The position numbers and the translations under genes are program-made. DNA of 64,000 nucleotides, taken from positions 152,729-216,728 of the forward strand of contig NZ_PJIK01000007.1 in assembly GCF_002929275.1 (NCBI RefSeq), read 5' to 3'. This DNA comes from Arthrobacter sp. ZGTC131. Its GTDB lineage: Bacteria; Actinomycetota; Actinomycetes; Actinomycetales; Micrococcaceae. The notes below the pieces were generated by a model. It was given only the letters and a program-made list of their open reading frames with translations. It was not told where the DNA came from and did no database searches. Shown here piece after piece: positions 52,833 through 64,000 of the stretch (its first letter is position 1; each line of letters starts with the position of its first letter).

Positions 52833-54875
52833 GTGGCAGATCCAACGAGTTACCGGCCCCAGACGGGTGAGATTCCGACCAATCCGGGCGTCTACAGGTT
52901 CAGGGATCCTCACGGGCGGGTCGTCTACGTCGGCAAGGCCAAGAACCTCCGCTCGCGCCTGAACTCCTACTTCGCCAACCCTGCCGGGCTGCTGCCCAAG
53001 ACCCACGCCATGGTCCACGCGGCCAGCAGCGTTGAGTGGACCGTAGTTGGCAGCGAGCTGGAATCCCTCCAGCTGGAATACACCTGGATCAAGGAATTCA
53101 AGCCGCGGTTCAACGTGGTTTTCCGGGATGACAAGACCTACCCCTACCTGGCCGTCACCATGGGGGAGAAGCTGCCGCGGGTGCAGGTCATGCGCGGCGA
53201 GCGGAAGAAGGGCACGCGCTACTTCGGCCCCTACACCGCAGGCGCCATCCGGGAAACCATGGACACCCTGCTCCGGGTCTTTCCCGTGCGCAGCTGCAGC
53301 GCCGGCGTGCTCAAACGCGCCCAGGCCAGCGGCCGGCCGTGCCTGCTGGGCTACATCGACAAGTGCTCGGCCCCGTGCGTCGGGCGTGTCACTCCCGAGG
53401 AACACCGTGCCCTGGCCGAAGACTTCTGCGCCTTCATGGGTGGCGAGGCCAAGCGGTTTATCAGCCGGCTGGAGAAGGAGATGGCGGCTGCCGTCGCGGA
53501 ACTGGACTACGAACGGGCCGCCAGGCTCCGCGACGATATTGCCGCCCTCCGCAAGGTCTTCGAGCGGAACGCCGTGGTGCTGGCGGAGGACACGGACGCC
53601 GACGTCTTCGCGCTGTACGAGGACGAACTCGAAGCGGCGGTCCAGGTTTTCCATGTCCGCGCCGGCCGCGTCAAAGGCCAGCGCGGATGGGTGGTCGAAA
53701 AGGTGGAGGACGCCACCACCCCTGACCTGGTGGAGCACCTGCTCCAGCAGGTCTACGGCGAAGACGGCGACACCCAGGGGCGGCTTCCCCGGGAGGTGCT
53801 CGTGCCGGTGGAGCCCAGCAACGCCCAGGACCTGGCCGTGTGGCTGGGCGGCCTCCGCGGTGCGAAAGTCGATATCCGGGTTCCGCAGCGAGGCGACAAA
53901 GCCGCCCTGATGTCCACGGTCCGGGAAAACGCCGAACACGCCCTCCGGCTGCACAAGACACGCCGCGCGGGCGACCTCACCGTCAGGTCCCAGGCCCTGC
54001 AGGAACTTCAGGAGGCACTGGAACTGCCGGTTCCGCTGCTGCGCATCGAATGCTATGACGTCTCCCACGTCCAGGGGACCAACGTGGTGGCGTCGATGGT
54101 GGTGGTGGAAGACGGCCTGCCGAAAAAATCCGACTACCGGAAGTTCTCCATCACCGGCGCAGCGGCAACCGATGACACCGCCGCCATGCATGACGTCCTG
54201 ACTCGGCGCTTCCGGCACTATTTGGTGGACAAAACCGCACAGGTGGAAGCTTCCGAACTGGCGTCCCCGGCGCCGAACCCGGCGGCGGAAGCGGCCGACG
54301 CCGACGCTGCCGCAGGTGGGGACACCACCATCGCAGACACCACCACTCCCACCCCGCGGGCTAAATTCGCCTACCCGCCTAACCTCGTGGTGGTGGACGG
54401 CGGCAAGCCGCAGGTCAATGCCGCCGCCCGCGCCCTGGCCGAGCTGGGGGTCGATGACGTCTATGTCGTAGGCCTGGCCAAGCGGCTTGAGGAGGTGTGG
54501 CTCCCGGACAGCGACTTCCCGGTCATCCTGCCTCGCTCCTCGCAGGGCCTGTACATGCTGCAGCGCATCCGTGACGAGGCCCACCGCTTCGCCATCTCGT
54601 TCCACCGGCAGAAGCGCGGCAAGGCCATGACAGTCTCCGCCCTGGACAGCGTGCCGGGCCTTGGCGAGTCCAAGCGGAAGGCCCTGCTGGCGCAGTTCGG
54701 ATCAGTCCGGAAAATCAAGGCCGCCACCGCCGAGGAGCTCATGTCGGCCAAGGGCATCGGGCCGGCGCTGGCCGCTTCGATCGTTGCCCACTTCAGCGCG
54801 GAGGGAGCCGGCGGCGCGGCCGACGATGCCCTGCCGGCCATCAACATGACCACCGGAGAAGTCCTCGAGACTTAG
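52833..54875 (+). CDS. uvrC: Excinuclease ABC subunit C
   Basis: The 680-residue nuclease makes the two cuts flanking the lesion. The GIY-YIG domain (about 15-95) starts [20 protein letters not shown], and a Cys cluster ([20 protein letters not shown] with DKCSAPC) may hold an iron-sulphur centre. A UVR motif (about 205-240) is followed by the RNase H-like endonuclease ([31 protein letters not shown]), then helix-hairpin-helix repeats at the end ([13 protein letters not shown] and [12 protein letters not shown]). An Ala/Asp-rich insertion of about 40 residues (470-510) interrupts the nuclease domain. A leaderless GTG start is likely. Confidence 0.97.
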   Translation: MADPTSYRPQTGEIPTNPGVYRFRDPHGRVVYVGKAKNLRSRLNSYFANPAGLLPKTHAMVHAASSVEWTVVGSELESLQLEYTWIKEFKPRFNVVFRDDKTYPYLAVTMGEKLPRVQVMRGERKKGTRYFGPYTAGAIRETMDTLLRVFPVRSCSAGVLKRAQASGRPCLLGYIDKCSAPCVGRVTPEEHRALAEDFCAFMGGEAKRFISRLEKEMAAAVAELDYERAARLRDDIAALRKVFERNAVVLAEDTDADVFALYEDELEAAVQVFHVRAGRVKGQRGWVVEKVEDATTPDLVEHLLQQVYGEDGDTQGRLPREVLVPVEPSNAQDLAVWLGGLRGAKVDIRVPQRGDKAALMSTVRENAEHALRLHKTRRAGDLTVRSQALQELQEALELPVPLLRIECYDVSHVQGTNVVASMVVVEDGLPKKSDYRKFSITGAAATDDTAAMHDVLTRRFRHYLVDKTAQVEASELASPAPNPAAEAADADAAAGGDTTIADTTTPTPRAKFAYPPNLVVVDGGKPQVNAAARALAELGVDDVYVVGLAKRLEEVWLPDSDFPVILPRSSQGLYMLQRIRDEAHRFAISFHRQKRGKAMTVSALDSVPGLGESKRKALLAQFGSVRKIKAATAEELMSAKGIGPALAASIVAHFSAEGAGGAADDALPAINMTTGEVLET

Positions 54876-54988
54876 CTAGCGTCCTGAATGTTAGCTAGGG
54901 TAAGTACGGAATCCCACCTGCGCCGAGGCATGCGCAGCACCCGGGACACAGCACACACGAAGCAACACCAGGAATGGGGCTGGATTTA

Positions 54989-55912
54989 ATGGCAGAGTCG
55001 ACGGCGGAACCCGGCGCGGACGAGGACGCATTGACGCCCGTCAAGCCCGCCGAAGCGGAAATGCTCGTGGTGACGGGAATGTCCGGCGCCGGCCGCAGCA
55101 CCGCCTCCGACGCCCTCGAGGACCACGGCTGGTACGTCGTGGAAAACCTGCCCCCGCAGATGCTGAGCACGCTCGCCGAGCTGGTGTCCCACGCCCCGCA
55201 GTCCATCCCCAGGCTCGCCGTCGTCATGGACGTGCGCAGCAAGGCGCTGTTCGCGGACATTCGGGCCGCCCTCGGCGCCCTCGCCGCAAGCGGCGTTACG
55301 TTCCGCGTGCTGTTCCTCGACGCAAGCGACGACGTCCTGGTCCGCCGCTTCGAGCAGGGAAGGCGCCCGCACCCGCTACAGGGCGGCGGCCGGATCCTGG
55401 ACGGAATCGCCGCGGAGCGCGAACTCCTGAAGGAACTGCGGGACTCCTCGGACCTCGTCTTGGACACGACGGCGTTCAATGTGCACGGGCTGGCCACTGC
55501 TGTCACAGAGCTCTTCTCGGAAACCGGTCCGGTGGCGCTGCGGCTTAACGTCATGAGCTTCGGCTTCAAATACGGCCTGCCCGTGGACGCGAACTACGTG
55601 GCTGACGTCCGGTTCATTCCCAACCCCCACTGGGTCCCCAAACTTCGCCCGCATACAGGCATGGACCAGGACGTGAGCGACTACGTCCTCCAGGCCGAGG
55701 GCGTGCCAAGTTTCGTCGAACGCTACGTCCTTGCCCTGGAGCCGGTCCTGGACGGGTACCGGCGGGAGAACAAGCACTACGCCACCATCGCTGTGGGCTG
55801 CACCGGCGGAAAGCACCGTTCGGTGGCGGTCGCCGTCGAGCTGTCCAAGAAACTTGCGCAGTATCCGCGCGTTACGGTGACCACGACGCACCGGGATCTG
55901 GGCCGCGAGTAA
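54989..55912 (+). CDS. rapZ: RNase adapter RapZ (YvcJ), P-loop protein
   Basis: A 307-residue protein with Walker [15 protein letters not shown], the conserved [11 protein letters not shown] and [10 protein letters not shown], and the family's C-terminal [35 protein letters not shown] and [13 protein letters not shown]. In E. coli RapZ directs RNase E to small RNAs controlling GlmS; in Gram-positives the role is unclear. The start is either ATG 54974 or ATG 54989. A TAGGGT hexamer (54896-54901) may be the operon promoter. The stop shares a base with yvcK (TAATG). Confidence 0.95.
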   Translation: MAESTAEPGADEDALTPVKPAEAEMLVVTGMSGAGRSTASDALEDHGWYVVENLPPQMLSTLAELVSHAPQSIPRLAVVMDVRSKALFADIRAALGALAASGVTFRVLFLDASDDVLVRRFEQGRRPHPLQGGGRILDGIAAERELLKELRDSSDLVLDTTAFNVHGLATAVTELFSETGPVALRLNVMSFGFKYGLPVDANYVADVRFIPNPHWVPKLRPHTGMDQDVSDYVLQAEGVPSFVERYVLALEPVLDGYRRENKHYATIAVGCTGGKHRSVAVAVELSKKLAQYPRVTVTTTHRDLGRE

Positions 55913-56925
55913 TGGGCATGCTAACCGGCCCACTGCCACTGGTTCCGCCGGCCGGCCTGGCCGGCTCCCAGCAGGCCAAGGGCCCCTCAGTGGTGGCCCT
56001 CGGCGGCGGCCACGGCCTCTCGGCGTCGCTGTCGGCGCTTCGGCTGCTGACCTCCGAACTGACGGCGATTGTCACCGTTGCGGACGACGGCGGATCCTCC
56101 GGCCGTCTCCGCGAGGAGTACGGTGTCCTCCCGCCGGGCGATCTCCGCATGGCCCTCTCCGCGCTCTGCGACGACACCGACTGGGGACGCACCTGGCGCG
56201 ACGTCATGCAGCACCGGTTCCGGTCCGAGCGGGGCAGCGGCTCGCTGGACGACCACGCCATGGGAAACCTGCTCATCGTCACGCTCTGGGAGCTGCTGGG
56301 TGACGCGGTGTCCGGGCTGAAGTGGGCCGGTGCACTGCTGGGAGCCCGCGGCCAGGTCCTGCCGATGTCGACGGTGCCGCTGACCATCGAGGGCGATGTG
56401 CGGGTTTCCGCCCCTGACGGCAGCAACACGCTCACCACCATCAGGGGGCAGGCGCGGTGTGCGGTGGCCGGCACGCTCGAGAGCGTCAGGCTCCTCCCTG
56501 AGCACGCGCCGGCGTGCGTTGAGGCGCTGACGGCGATTGAACTCGCCGACTGGGTGGTGCTGGGCCCGGGCTCCTGGTACACCTCTGTCCTCCCGCACCT
56601 GCTGCTGCCTGAGATGCGGCAGGCCCTGTGTGACACGCCCGCCAAGAGGTGCCTCACCATGAACCTCGCCATGGACACCAAGGAAACGTCCGGGATGTCC
56701 GCGGCCGACCACCTGCACGTCCTGCGGGAATACGCGCCCGAGTTCGGCGCGGACGTGGTGCTGGCGGATCCCGCCTCGGTTTCGGATCTGCGCGAATTTG
56801 AGAAGGCCGCAGGGATGATCGGAGCCGAGGTTGTCTTGGGTAAAGTAGGGGCTTCGGGTCGGCGTCCGGTCCACGACCCCCTGCGGCTGGCTACGGCTTA
56901 CCAGGATATTTTTGGGAACAGTTAG
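55912..56925 (+). CDS. yvcK: YvcK/CofD-like gluconeogenesis/cell-wall factor
   Basis: The 337-residue protein has the CofD-like fold: VVALGGGHGLSASLSALRLL, TAIVTVADDGGSSGRLREEY, DLRMALSALCDD and DWVVLGPGSWYTSVLPHLL are all standard. YvcK binds UDP-sugars and is needed for growth on gluconeogenic carbon and for correct wall synthesis in B. subtilis and mycobacteria (CuvA). It is placed between rapZ and whiA, the usual gene order, and is translationally coupled to rapZ. Confidence 0.96.
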   Translation: MGMLTGPLPLVPPAGLAGSQQAKGPSVVALGGGHGLSASLSALRLLTSELTAIVTVADDGGSSGRLREEYGVLPPGDLRMALSALCDDTDWGRTWRDVMQHRFRSERGSGSLDDHAMGNLLIVTLWELLGDAVSGLKWAGALLGARGQVLPMSTVPLTIEGDVRVSAPDGSNTLTTIRGQARCAVAGTLESVRLLPEHAPACVEALTAIELADWVVLGPGSWYTSVLPHLLLPEMRQALCDTPAKRCLTMNLAMDTKETSGMSAADHLHVLREYAPEFGADVVLADPASVSDLREFEKAAGMIGAEVVLGKVGASGRRPVHDPLRLATAYQDIFGNS

Positions 56926-56934
56926 GAAGGTGCC

Positions 56935-57915
56935 ATGGCACTGACAGCATCAGTCAAGGAAGAACTGTCCCGCCTGGACATAAAGAAGTCGTCGGTCCGG
57001 AAAGCTGAGGTGTCGGCAATGCTCCGCTTCGCCGGAGGGCTGCACATCATCTCGGGACGGATCGTCATCGAAGCCGAGGTGGACCTGGCCTCCACGGCAC
57101 GGCGGCTGCGGGCCGCGATCGCCGAAGTCTACGGACACCAGAGCGAAATCATCGTCGTTTCCGGCAGCGGGCTTCGCCGAGGGAACCGCTATGTGGTGCG
57201 GGTGGTCCGGGACGGCGAGGCATTGGCACGGCAGACCGGCCTCCTAGACACCCGCGGCCGACCGGTGCGCGGGCTGCCCTCGGTGGTGGTCAACGGCTCT
57301 GCCGCCGACGCCGAGGCCGTGTGGCGCGGTGCCTTCCTGGCGCACGGATCCCTCACGGAACCCGGCCGCTCCTCGTCCATGGAAGTCACGTGTCCGGGAC
57401 CCGAGTCGGCACTGGCCCTCGTCGGCGCCGCCAGACGGCTCGGCATCCAGGCCAAGGCCCGCGAAGTCAGGGGTGTGGACCGCGTGGTGATCCGGGACGG
57501 CGACACCATCGCCGCGCTGCTTACCAGGATGGGAGCCCATGACGCCCTGATGGTCTGGGAGGAACGCCGCATGCGGAAGGAAGTCCGTGCCACAGCCAAC
57601 CGCCTCGCGAACTTCGACGACGCCAACCTGCGCCGCTCGGCGCAGGCGGCGGTGGCCGCAGGAGCGCGTGTCGACCGCGCCCTGGAAATCCTCGGCGACG
57701 ACGTCCCGGAGCACCTGAAGTACGCCGGGGAGCTCAGGGTGGCCCACAAACAGGCCAGCCTCGACGAACTCGGCCGGCTCGCCGATCCGCCCATGACCAA
57801 GGACGCCATCGCCGGCCGCATCCGGCGCCTGCTGGCGATGGCGGACAAACGCGCCACTGATCTCGGCATTCCCGGCACGGACGCCAATGTGACGCCGGAA
57901 ATGCTGGACGAGTAA
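56935..57915 (+). CDS. whiA: WhiA, DNA-binding developmental/cell-division regulator
   Basis: The 326-residue protein joins a LAGLIDADG-like N-terminal fold ([18 protein letters not shown] near residues 125-145) to a C-terminal helix-turn-helix ([20 protein letters not shown]). In Streptomyces WhiA triggers sporulation septation together with WhiB; in non-sporing relatives it affects division and chromosome segregation. This organism's glycolysis and DNA-repair context does not show sporulation genes. GGAAGG lies 5-6 nt before the ATG. Confidence 0.97.
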   Translation: MALTASVKEELSRLDIKKSSVRKAEVSAMLRFAGGLHIISGRIVIEAEVDLASTARRLRAAIAEVYGHQSEIIVVSGSGLRRGNRYVVRVVRDGEALARQTGLLDTRGRPVRGLPSVVVNGSAADAEAVWRGAFLAHGSLTEPGRSSSMEVTCPGPESALALVGAARRLGIQAKAREVRGVDRVVIRDGDTIAALLTRMGAHDALMVWEERRMRKEVRATANRLANFDDANLRRSAQAAVAAGARVDRALEILGDDVPEHLKYAGELRVAHKQASLDELGRLADPPMTKDAIAGRIRRLLAMADKRATDLGIPGTDANVTPEMLDE

Positions 57916-58094
57916 ATGCGCCCCTAGAATCAAGACCAGGTGGCGGAAATACCTTGGGCGGCCCGGGAGTTACGGCTCGTGGAGGGTGGTCCGCGGAGGG
58001 CCCGCCACCGCAGACTTCCGGGTGACCCGTCATCCGGATGCACAATCCGAGAGTTACCGAACCGGACAAACTGTCCACGACATTGGAGGATTTT

Positions 58095-58718
58095 GTGACC
58101 GAGTACGTTCTGCCCGAACTCAGCTACGACTACGCAGCACTGGAGCCCCACATCTCAGCGAGGATCATGGAGCTGCACCACAGCAAGCACCACGCTGCCT
58201 ACGTGACGGGGGCAAACAACGCCCTGGCCCAGCTCGCCGAAGCCCGCGACAAGGGCGACTTCGCCAACATCAACCGGCTTTCCAAGGACCTGGCCTTCCA
58301 CACCGGCGGTCACATCAACCACTCCGTGTTCTGGAACAACCTCTCGCCGGACGGCGGCGACAAGCCGGAAGGCGAGCTGGCTGCGGCCATCGACGACGCC
58401 TTCGGCTCCTTCGACGCCTTTCGTGCCCAGTTCTCCGCAGCCGCCCTCGGCCTGCAGGGTTCAGGCTGGGGCTTCCTCGCCTACGAACCCATCGGCGGAA
58501 ACCTGGTCATCGAGCAGCTCTACGACCAGCAGGGCAACGTCGCACTGGGCACCACCCCGCTGCTGATGCTTGACATGTGGGAGCACGCCTTCTACCTCGA
58601 CTACGTCAACGTCAAGGCTGACTACGTCAAGGCATTCTGGAACATCGTCAACTGGGCTGACGTTGCACAGCGCTTCGCAGCAGCCCGCGCCAACGCCACC
58701 GGACTGATTACACTCTGA
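58095..58718 (+). CDS. sodA: Superoxide dismutase (Fe/Mn type)
   Basis: A 207-residue enzyme that disproportionates superoxide. The metal ligands sit in [20 protein letters not shown] (His), [18 protein letters not shown] (His), and [20 protein letters not shown] (Asp and His). The Gly in the [12 protein letters not shown] stretch and the Gln-poor motif pattern fit Mn or cambialistic enzymes. GTG 58095 has GGAGGA 4 nt upstream; a longer frame from 58038 is unsupported. A strong hairpin follows. Confidence 0.96.
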   Translation: MTEYVLPELSYDYAALEPHISARIMELHHSKHHAAYVTGANNALAQLAEARDKGDFANINRLSKDLAFHTGGHINHSVFWNNLSPDGGDKPEGELAAAIDDAFGSFDAFRAQFSAAALGLQGSGWGFLAYEPIGGNLVIEQLYDQQGNVALGTTPLLMLDMWEHAFYLDYVNVKADYVKAFWNIVNWADVAQRFAAARANATGLITL

Positions 58719-58788
58719 CAGTGTGATGCGTCGTACACGCACCAGTAACAAACTTCACATTCGGCGGCTTTAGGGCCGAATCGTGGAC

Positions 58789-58820
58789 GGTCCGCCCCCG
58801 CACTTGCGGGGGCGGACCTT
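58789..58820 (+). terminator. sodA terminator
   Basis: GGTCCGCCCCCGC (58789-58801), loop ACTT, GCGGGGGCGGACC (58806-58818), then TTCTT. The 13-bp stem separates sodA from gap. The remaining spacer to gap (58821-58984) has no recognisable element beyond the gap ribosome site. Confidence 0.85.
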
Positions 58821-58951
58821 CTTAAACGTAAGATGGATCACGGAAGGCGGTTAGCCTTCAGCAATGTGGCTGGTCGCCCTCCGATCTGGTAATCATCTCT
58901 GCCCAATGGCGTGCGGGATCTGTTAGTTGGCTTGAACGCCCGCTCAACTAG

Positions 58952-59995
<1,044 letters not shown>

Positions 59996-60005
59996 GGTTA
60001 GCTTC

Positions 60006-61232
<1,227 letters not shown>

Positions 61233-61241
61233 AAGCACACC

Positions 61242-61289
61242 AGCCGGCAGGCGCCTTTCTTCCGCACGGGGAAAGGCGCCGTGCCGGCT
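61242..61289 (+). terminator. Long hairpin between pgk and tpiA
   Basis: AGCCGGCAGGCGCCTTTC (61242-61259) pairs with GAAAGGCGCC plus GTGCCGGCT (61271-61289), 18 pairs with one bulged base and an 11-nt loop. No T-run follows (GTTCACATG), so it may stabilise or process the mRNA, not end it. Confidence 0.6.
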
Positions 61290-61333
61290 GTTCACATGAC
61301 AAGCACTTTTGACCTGCACTTTTTGGAGAACAC

Positions 61334-62149
61334 GTGACAACGTCAACTAACGGCACCTTTGACCGCACCCCTCTCATTGCGGGCAACTGGAAGATGAACA
61401 TGGACCACGTCCAGGGCATCACCCTCCTGCAGAAGCTGGCCTGGACCCTGTCCGACGCCAAGCACGACTACAGCCGCGTGGAGGTAGTAGTGTTCCCGCC
61501 CTTCACCGATCTTCGCGGCGTCCAGACGCTGGTGCAGGGCGACGAACTCGACATCGCCTACGGCGGGCAGGACCTGTCCCAGTTCGACTCCGGCGCCTAC
61601 ACGGGTGACATTTCGGGGCAGTTCCTGAACAAGCTCGGGTGCAAGTTCGTCCTGGTGGGGCACAGCGAACGCCGCACCGTCCACAACGAGTCCGACGACG
61701 TTCTCAACGCCAAGGTCCAGGCCGCCTTCCGTCACGGTGTCACCCCGATGCTGTGCGTCGGCGAGGGCCTCGAAATCCGCCAGGCCGGCACCCACGTCCA
61801 GCACACTCTGGGCCAGCTCCGGGCCGGTGTTGAGGGACTCAGCGCCGAGCAGGCTGCAGAACTCGTGGTCGCCTACGAGCCCGTCTGGGCCATTGGAACC
61901 GGTGAAGTTGCCGGTCCCGAGGATGCGCAGGAAATGTGCGCTGCCATCCGCGCGGAACTGGCCACCCTCTTCGGAGCCGACGTCGCCGCCAAGACACGCT
62001 TGCTCTACGGCGGTTCGGTCAAGGCCGGCAACGCAGCAGCCATCCTCAAGGAACGCGACGTTGACGGCGTGCTCGTGGGCGGTGCCAGCCTCGATCCGGC
62101 TGAGTTTGCTAATATTGTCAGGTTCGAGAGTCACCTTGTGACGGACTAG
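61334..62149 (+). CDS. tpiA: Triose-phosphate isomerase
   Basis: A 271-residue TIM-barrel enzyme interconverting DHAP and glyceraldehyde-3-P. Catalytic Lys is in [15 protein letters not shown], the His in [14 protein letters not shown], and the Glu in [29 protein letters not shown] and [14 protein letters not shown] bind phosphate. GTG 61334 has GGAG upstream. It is followed by secG at 49 bp, the usual actinobacterial neighbour. Confidence 0.98.
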   Translation: MTTSTNGTFDRTPLIAGNWKMNMDHVQGITLLQKLAWTLSDAKHDYSRVEVVVFPPFTDLRGVQTLVQGDELDIAYGGQDLSQFDSGAYTGDISGQFLNKLGCKFVLVGHSERRTVHNESDDVLNAKVQAAFRHGVTPMLCVGEGLEIRQAGTHVQHTLGQLRAGVEGLSAEQAAELVVAYEPVWAIGTGEVAGPEDAQEMCAAIRAELATLFGADVAAKTRLLYGGSVKAGNAAAILKERDVDGVLVGGASLDPAEFANIVRFESHLVTD

Positions 62150-62198
62150 TCCGGACACTGGCAAGACTCCCGCATTTCCTACCCTTCGAAAGGCCGTC

Positions 62199-62456
62199 GT
62201 GGACGTTCTTCATGTCATTCTGCAGATCCTCCTGGGCATCACCAGCCTGCTGCTGACGCTGCTCATCCTGCTCCACAAGGGACGTGGCGGCGGTCTGTCG
62301 GACATGTTCGGTGGCGGAATGAGTTCCGGCCTGAGCTCATCGGGTGTCGCGGAAAAGAACCTGAACAGGTTCACTGTCATCCTGGGCATCACCTGGGGCG
62401 CCGTCATCATCGCGCTCGGCCTGGTGATGCGCTTTACGGGTGTGGCTGACTCCTAA
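62199..62456 (+). CDS. secG: Preprotein translocase subunit SecG
   Basis: An 85-residue membrane protein with two spans (about 4-22 and 55-78) flanking the conserved LLHKGRGGGLSDMFGGG and a Ser/Gly stretch. It assists SecYE during protein export. GTG 62199 has GAAAGG 5 nt upstream. It sits behind tpiA, and a strong terminator follows. Confidence 0.95.
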   Translation: MDVLHVILQILLGITSLLLTLLILLHKGRGGGLSDMFGGGMSSGLSSSGVAEKNLNRFTVILGITWGAVIIALGLVMRFTGVADS

Positions 62457-62461
62457 GCCTG

Positions 62462-62508
62462 AAAGGCCCGGGCAGGTCCGGAATTGTTTCCGACTTGCCC
62501 GGGCCTTT
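62462..62508 (+). terminator. Terminator after secG
   Basis: AAAGGCCCGGGCA (62462-62474) pairs with TGCCCGGGCCTTT (62496-62508) over 13 bp, the T-run being in the stem. It ends the gap-pgk-tpiA-secG unit. Confidence 0.88.
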
Positions 62509-62535
62509 ACCCTGCCACCGTCGGCAACTCCGCAC

Positions 62536-62541
62536 TAAACT
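62536..62541 (+). promoter_or_regulatory. Candidate rbpA -10 element
   Basis: TAAACT lies between the secG terminator and rbpA, giving a leader of about 40 nt. No clear -35 or SigR-type (GGAAT/GTT) promoter was identified. Confidence 0.35.
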
Positions 62542-62589
62542 GGCTGTTGAACCTAACGGCAGCGTCGCCATTAGAAGCGAGGAGTTCCC

Positions 62590-62967
62590 ATGGTGCATTC
62601 CACTTCAGGATTCCGGGGCACCCGTGTGGGTGTCACACAGGGGGCCGGATTGAAGAACCAGGGCGATGACCCGCTCGGTGAGCGGCTGCCGCGTATTTGT
62701 GTTTCCTATTGGTGCGCCATGGGACATGAGACGCGGCCTGTTTTCGTTAAGCTGCCCGAAGAAGAGATTCCTACTACGTGGGATTGCCGGCGGTGCGGCA
62801 GGCCGGCGTCGCGGAATCCGGGCGTAGCGCCGGCGACGGAGACGGAAGAAGACGGCTTCAAGACCCACCTGGAATACGTTAAAGAAAGACGCTCCAGCCA
62901 GGACGCCGAGGACGTCCTGGCTGGAGCGTTGCGACGGCTACGAGCCAGCAGGAGCCTTCCGGACTAG
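62590..62967 (+). CDS. rbpA: RNA polymerase-binding protein RbpA
   Basis: The 125-residue transcription factor specific to actinobacteria, which binds the primary sigma factor and stabilises open promoter complexes. A zinc site is visible as SYWCAMGHE (Cys, His) and WDCRRCGRPA (two Cys), and the tail binds sigma (THLEYVKERRSSQDAE region). ATG 62590 has GAGGAG 5 nt upstream. The last 30 bp overlap the 3' end of the convergent pgl gene, and the pgl terminator lies inside this coding sequence. Confidence 0.96.
   Translation: MVHSTSGFRGTRVGVTQGAGLKNQGDDPLGERLPRICVSYWCAMGHETRPVFVKLPEEEIPTTWDCRRCGRPASRNPGVAPATETEEDGFKTHLEYVKERRSSQDAEDVLAGALRRLRASRSLPD
62889..62929 (-). terminator. pgl terminator embedded in the rbpA coding sequence
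   Basis: On the minus strand a perfect 17-bp stem (ACGCTCCAGCCAGGACG, 62929 to 62913, with its complement at 62905 to 62889) and a 7-nt loop starts 8 nt after the pgl stop and is followed by CTTTCTTTAAC. On the plus strand no T-run follows, so it should stop only pgl transcription. Confidence 0.75.
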
Positions 62968-63756
62968 CTGCTGGGGCACGCGCGCGGCGGCATTTTCGTC
63001 GATCAACCAAAGCGTGCGTGAGCGTCCGGCAGGTCCGGCTGCGGGAACTTGAACCGGGTTGGCGCCGGCCAGGGCCAGGCCCACTGCGCCAGCCTTGTCC
63101 TCACCTGCCACCACCATCCATACCTCAGCGGCTGTATTAATTGCCGGAAGCGTCAGCGAGATCCGCTCGGGCGGCGGCTTGGGGGAGTTGCGCACTCCCA
63201 CAACCGTCCGCTCCTTTTCGCGGATGCCGCCCTGCTCCGGAAACAGGGACGCGACGTGAGCGTCCGGTCCCACACCCAGCAGGACGACGTCGAAACGGGG
63301 AAGGGTGCCCGGATTCTCCGGCCTGTCATCAGAGGTGTCCGCGGCGTGTTCGGCAGCCGCGGCCTCGCCAAGCCGACGCGCGTAGTCCTCGGCTGCCTGC
63401 TCAGGGCTCTCGAAGTCGTCGGCCGAGCCGGGCTCGTGGATCCGCTCCGGATCGACGTCGATGTGCTTCAACAGCGCTTCGTGCGCCTGGACCGCGTTGC
63501 GGTCCGGGTCCTTGGAGCCGACGAAACGTTCGTCGCCCCACCAGAAGTTCACCTTTGCCCAGTCGACGGCGGGCGCGGCAGGAGAGTCCGCCACAGCCTT
63601 GAGCGTGCCGATGCCCACCGTGCCCCCGGTCAGCACCACCGTGGCCTCACCGAATCGGTCCTGGACATCCACAAGTTTGGTGATCAGGCGGGCCGCAATG
63701 GCGGCCATGAGTACGGAAGAGTCTGGATGGATGCTTACTCTGGGGTCAGCGCTCAC
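62938..63756 (-). CDS. pgl: 6-Phosphogluconolactonase
   Basis: A 272-residue lactonase of the oxidative pentose phosphate pathway (NagB fold): VVLTGGTVGIGTLKAV, FWWGDERFVGSKDPDRNAVQ, DVVLLGVGPDAHVASLFPE and RISLTLPAINTAAEVWMVVAG. The GTG at 63756 is preferred because it overlaps the end of opcA and follows AAGGAG 11 nt upstream; another GTG at 63768 has its SD too close. Its 3' end overlaps rbpA by 30 bp. Confidence 0.94.
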   Translation of the reverse strand: MSADPRVSIHPDSSVLMAAIAARLITKLVDVQDRFGEATVVLTGGTVGIGTLKAVADSPAAPAVDWAKVNFWWGDERFVGSKDPDRNAVQAHEALLKHIDVDPERIHEPGSADDFESPEQAAEDYARRLGEAAAAEHAADTSDDRPENPGTLPRFDVVLLGVGPDAHVASLFPEQGGIREKERTVVGVRNSPKPPPERISLTLPAINTAAEVWMVVAGEDKAGAVGLALAGANPVQVPAAGPAGRSRTLWLIDENAAARVPQQLVRKAPAGS

Positions 63757-64000
63757 TGGGTCGGACACTCCTTAGATTGGTACGTGGCAGTCCAATAGTA
63801 ATCACTTCGCCGAACACTTCGTCGGGATCCAGCCGGCGCAATTCTTCGGCGAGGCAGTCCCGCAGGCTGCGGCGGGGCAGCGAAATCCGCTGCGCGGGCT
63901 GGCCCGGCTGGGTCAGTTCGGCGACGGACAGCCCGGGGCGGAACAGCTGGACATCGCCGCTGGACCTGCTGAGCCGGACCCGCCGGATGCCCGTCCCGGC
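63746..64000 (-). CDS. opcA: Glucose-6-phosphate dehydrogenase assembly protein OpcA (C-terminal part)
   Basis: The minus-strand frame is open from the window edge to a TGA at 63746-63748, giving the last 84 residues. They end with RRSLRDCLAEELRRLDPDEV, FGEVITIGLPRTN, and match the OpcA C-terminus. OpcA activates or assembles the glucose-6-phosphate dehydrogenase (Zwf), whose gene should lie just outside. Overlaps the start of pgl by 11 bp, so the genes are coupled; the start codon is outside the window. Confidence 0.85.
   Translation of the reverse strand, partial: AGTGIRRVRLSRSSGDVQLFRPGLSVAELTQPGQPAQRISLPRRSLRDCLAEELRRLDPDEVFGEVITIGLPRTNLRSVRPSER

Overview
The window is chromosomal DNA from a high-GC actinobacterium, most likely a member of the Micrococcaceae (Arthrobacter/Pseudarthrobacter type). 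The evidence is the very GC-rich codon usage with many GTG starts, the actinobacterial block uvrC-rapZ-yvcK-whiA followed by gap-pgk-tpiA-secG-rbpA-pgl-opcA, RbpA and WhiA themselves, a CoaE-GrpB fusion, a phosphoketolase and a four-domain ribosomal protein S1. The genus is inferred from general resemblance only.

Layout. (1) 1-10.2 kb: the distal half of an extracellular/cytosolic contractile injection system (CIS) operon, entered mid-gene: a huge disordered protein studded with [V/L/I/W]-Q-R motifs, a tube protein, a LysM baseplate protein, a VgrG-like spike, a gp25-like wedge, a gpJ-like baseplate protein, a tail protein I and a zinc-ribbon/membrane/lectin-like protein that may anchor the particle. 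A convergent 985-residue ATPase-SARP regulator (10.2-13.2 kb) ends 6 bp from it. Sheath, main tube, tape measure and AAA ATPase are not in the window and would lie to the left. (2) 13.3-29.2 kb: YciO, an orphan short KdpD/KdpE pair, VOC protein, phosphoketolase/universal stress protein divergon, phosphate transporter with a small membrane partner and a possible PHO box, reductase, thioesterase, DNA polymerase I, Eis-like acetyltransferase. (3) 29.2-43.1 kb: rpsA with a long structured leader, DJ-1/PfpI protein, YigZ, CoaE-GrpB, UvrB, a TerC transporter behind a yybP-ykoY-type manganese riboswitch candidate, MFS exporter, peptidase, acetyltransferase and DUF3516 helicase. (4) 43.2-54.9 kb: methyltransferase, heterodimeric ABC exporter with a GntR regulator, UvrA, HAD phosphatase, PlsC, UvrC. 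(5) 54.9-64 kb: rapZ-yvcK-whiA, sodA, the lower-glycolysis cluster, secG, rbpA, and convergent pgl-opcA (oxidative pentose phosphate pathway; opcA is cut by the window end).

A recurring signal is a TANNNT -10 hexamer placed 6-7 nt before a start codon with no Shine-Dalgarno, i.e. apparent leaderless mRNAs. All three uvr genes and polA have it, and coaE/yigZ have a mirror-image pair sharing two base pairs. No tRNA, rRNA, CRISPR array, insertion sequence or prophage was seen. There is no gene-free stretch longer than 300 bp; the longest gaps (rpsA leader, terC leader, sodA-gap spacer, xfp-usp spacer) are described as features or in the neighbouring entries.
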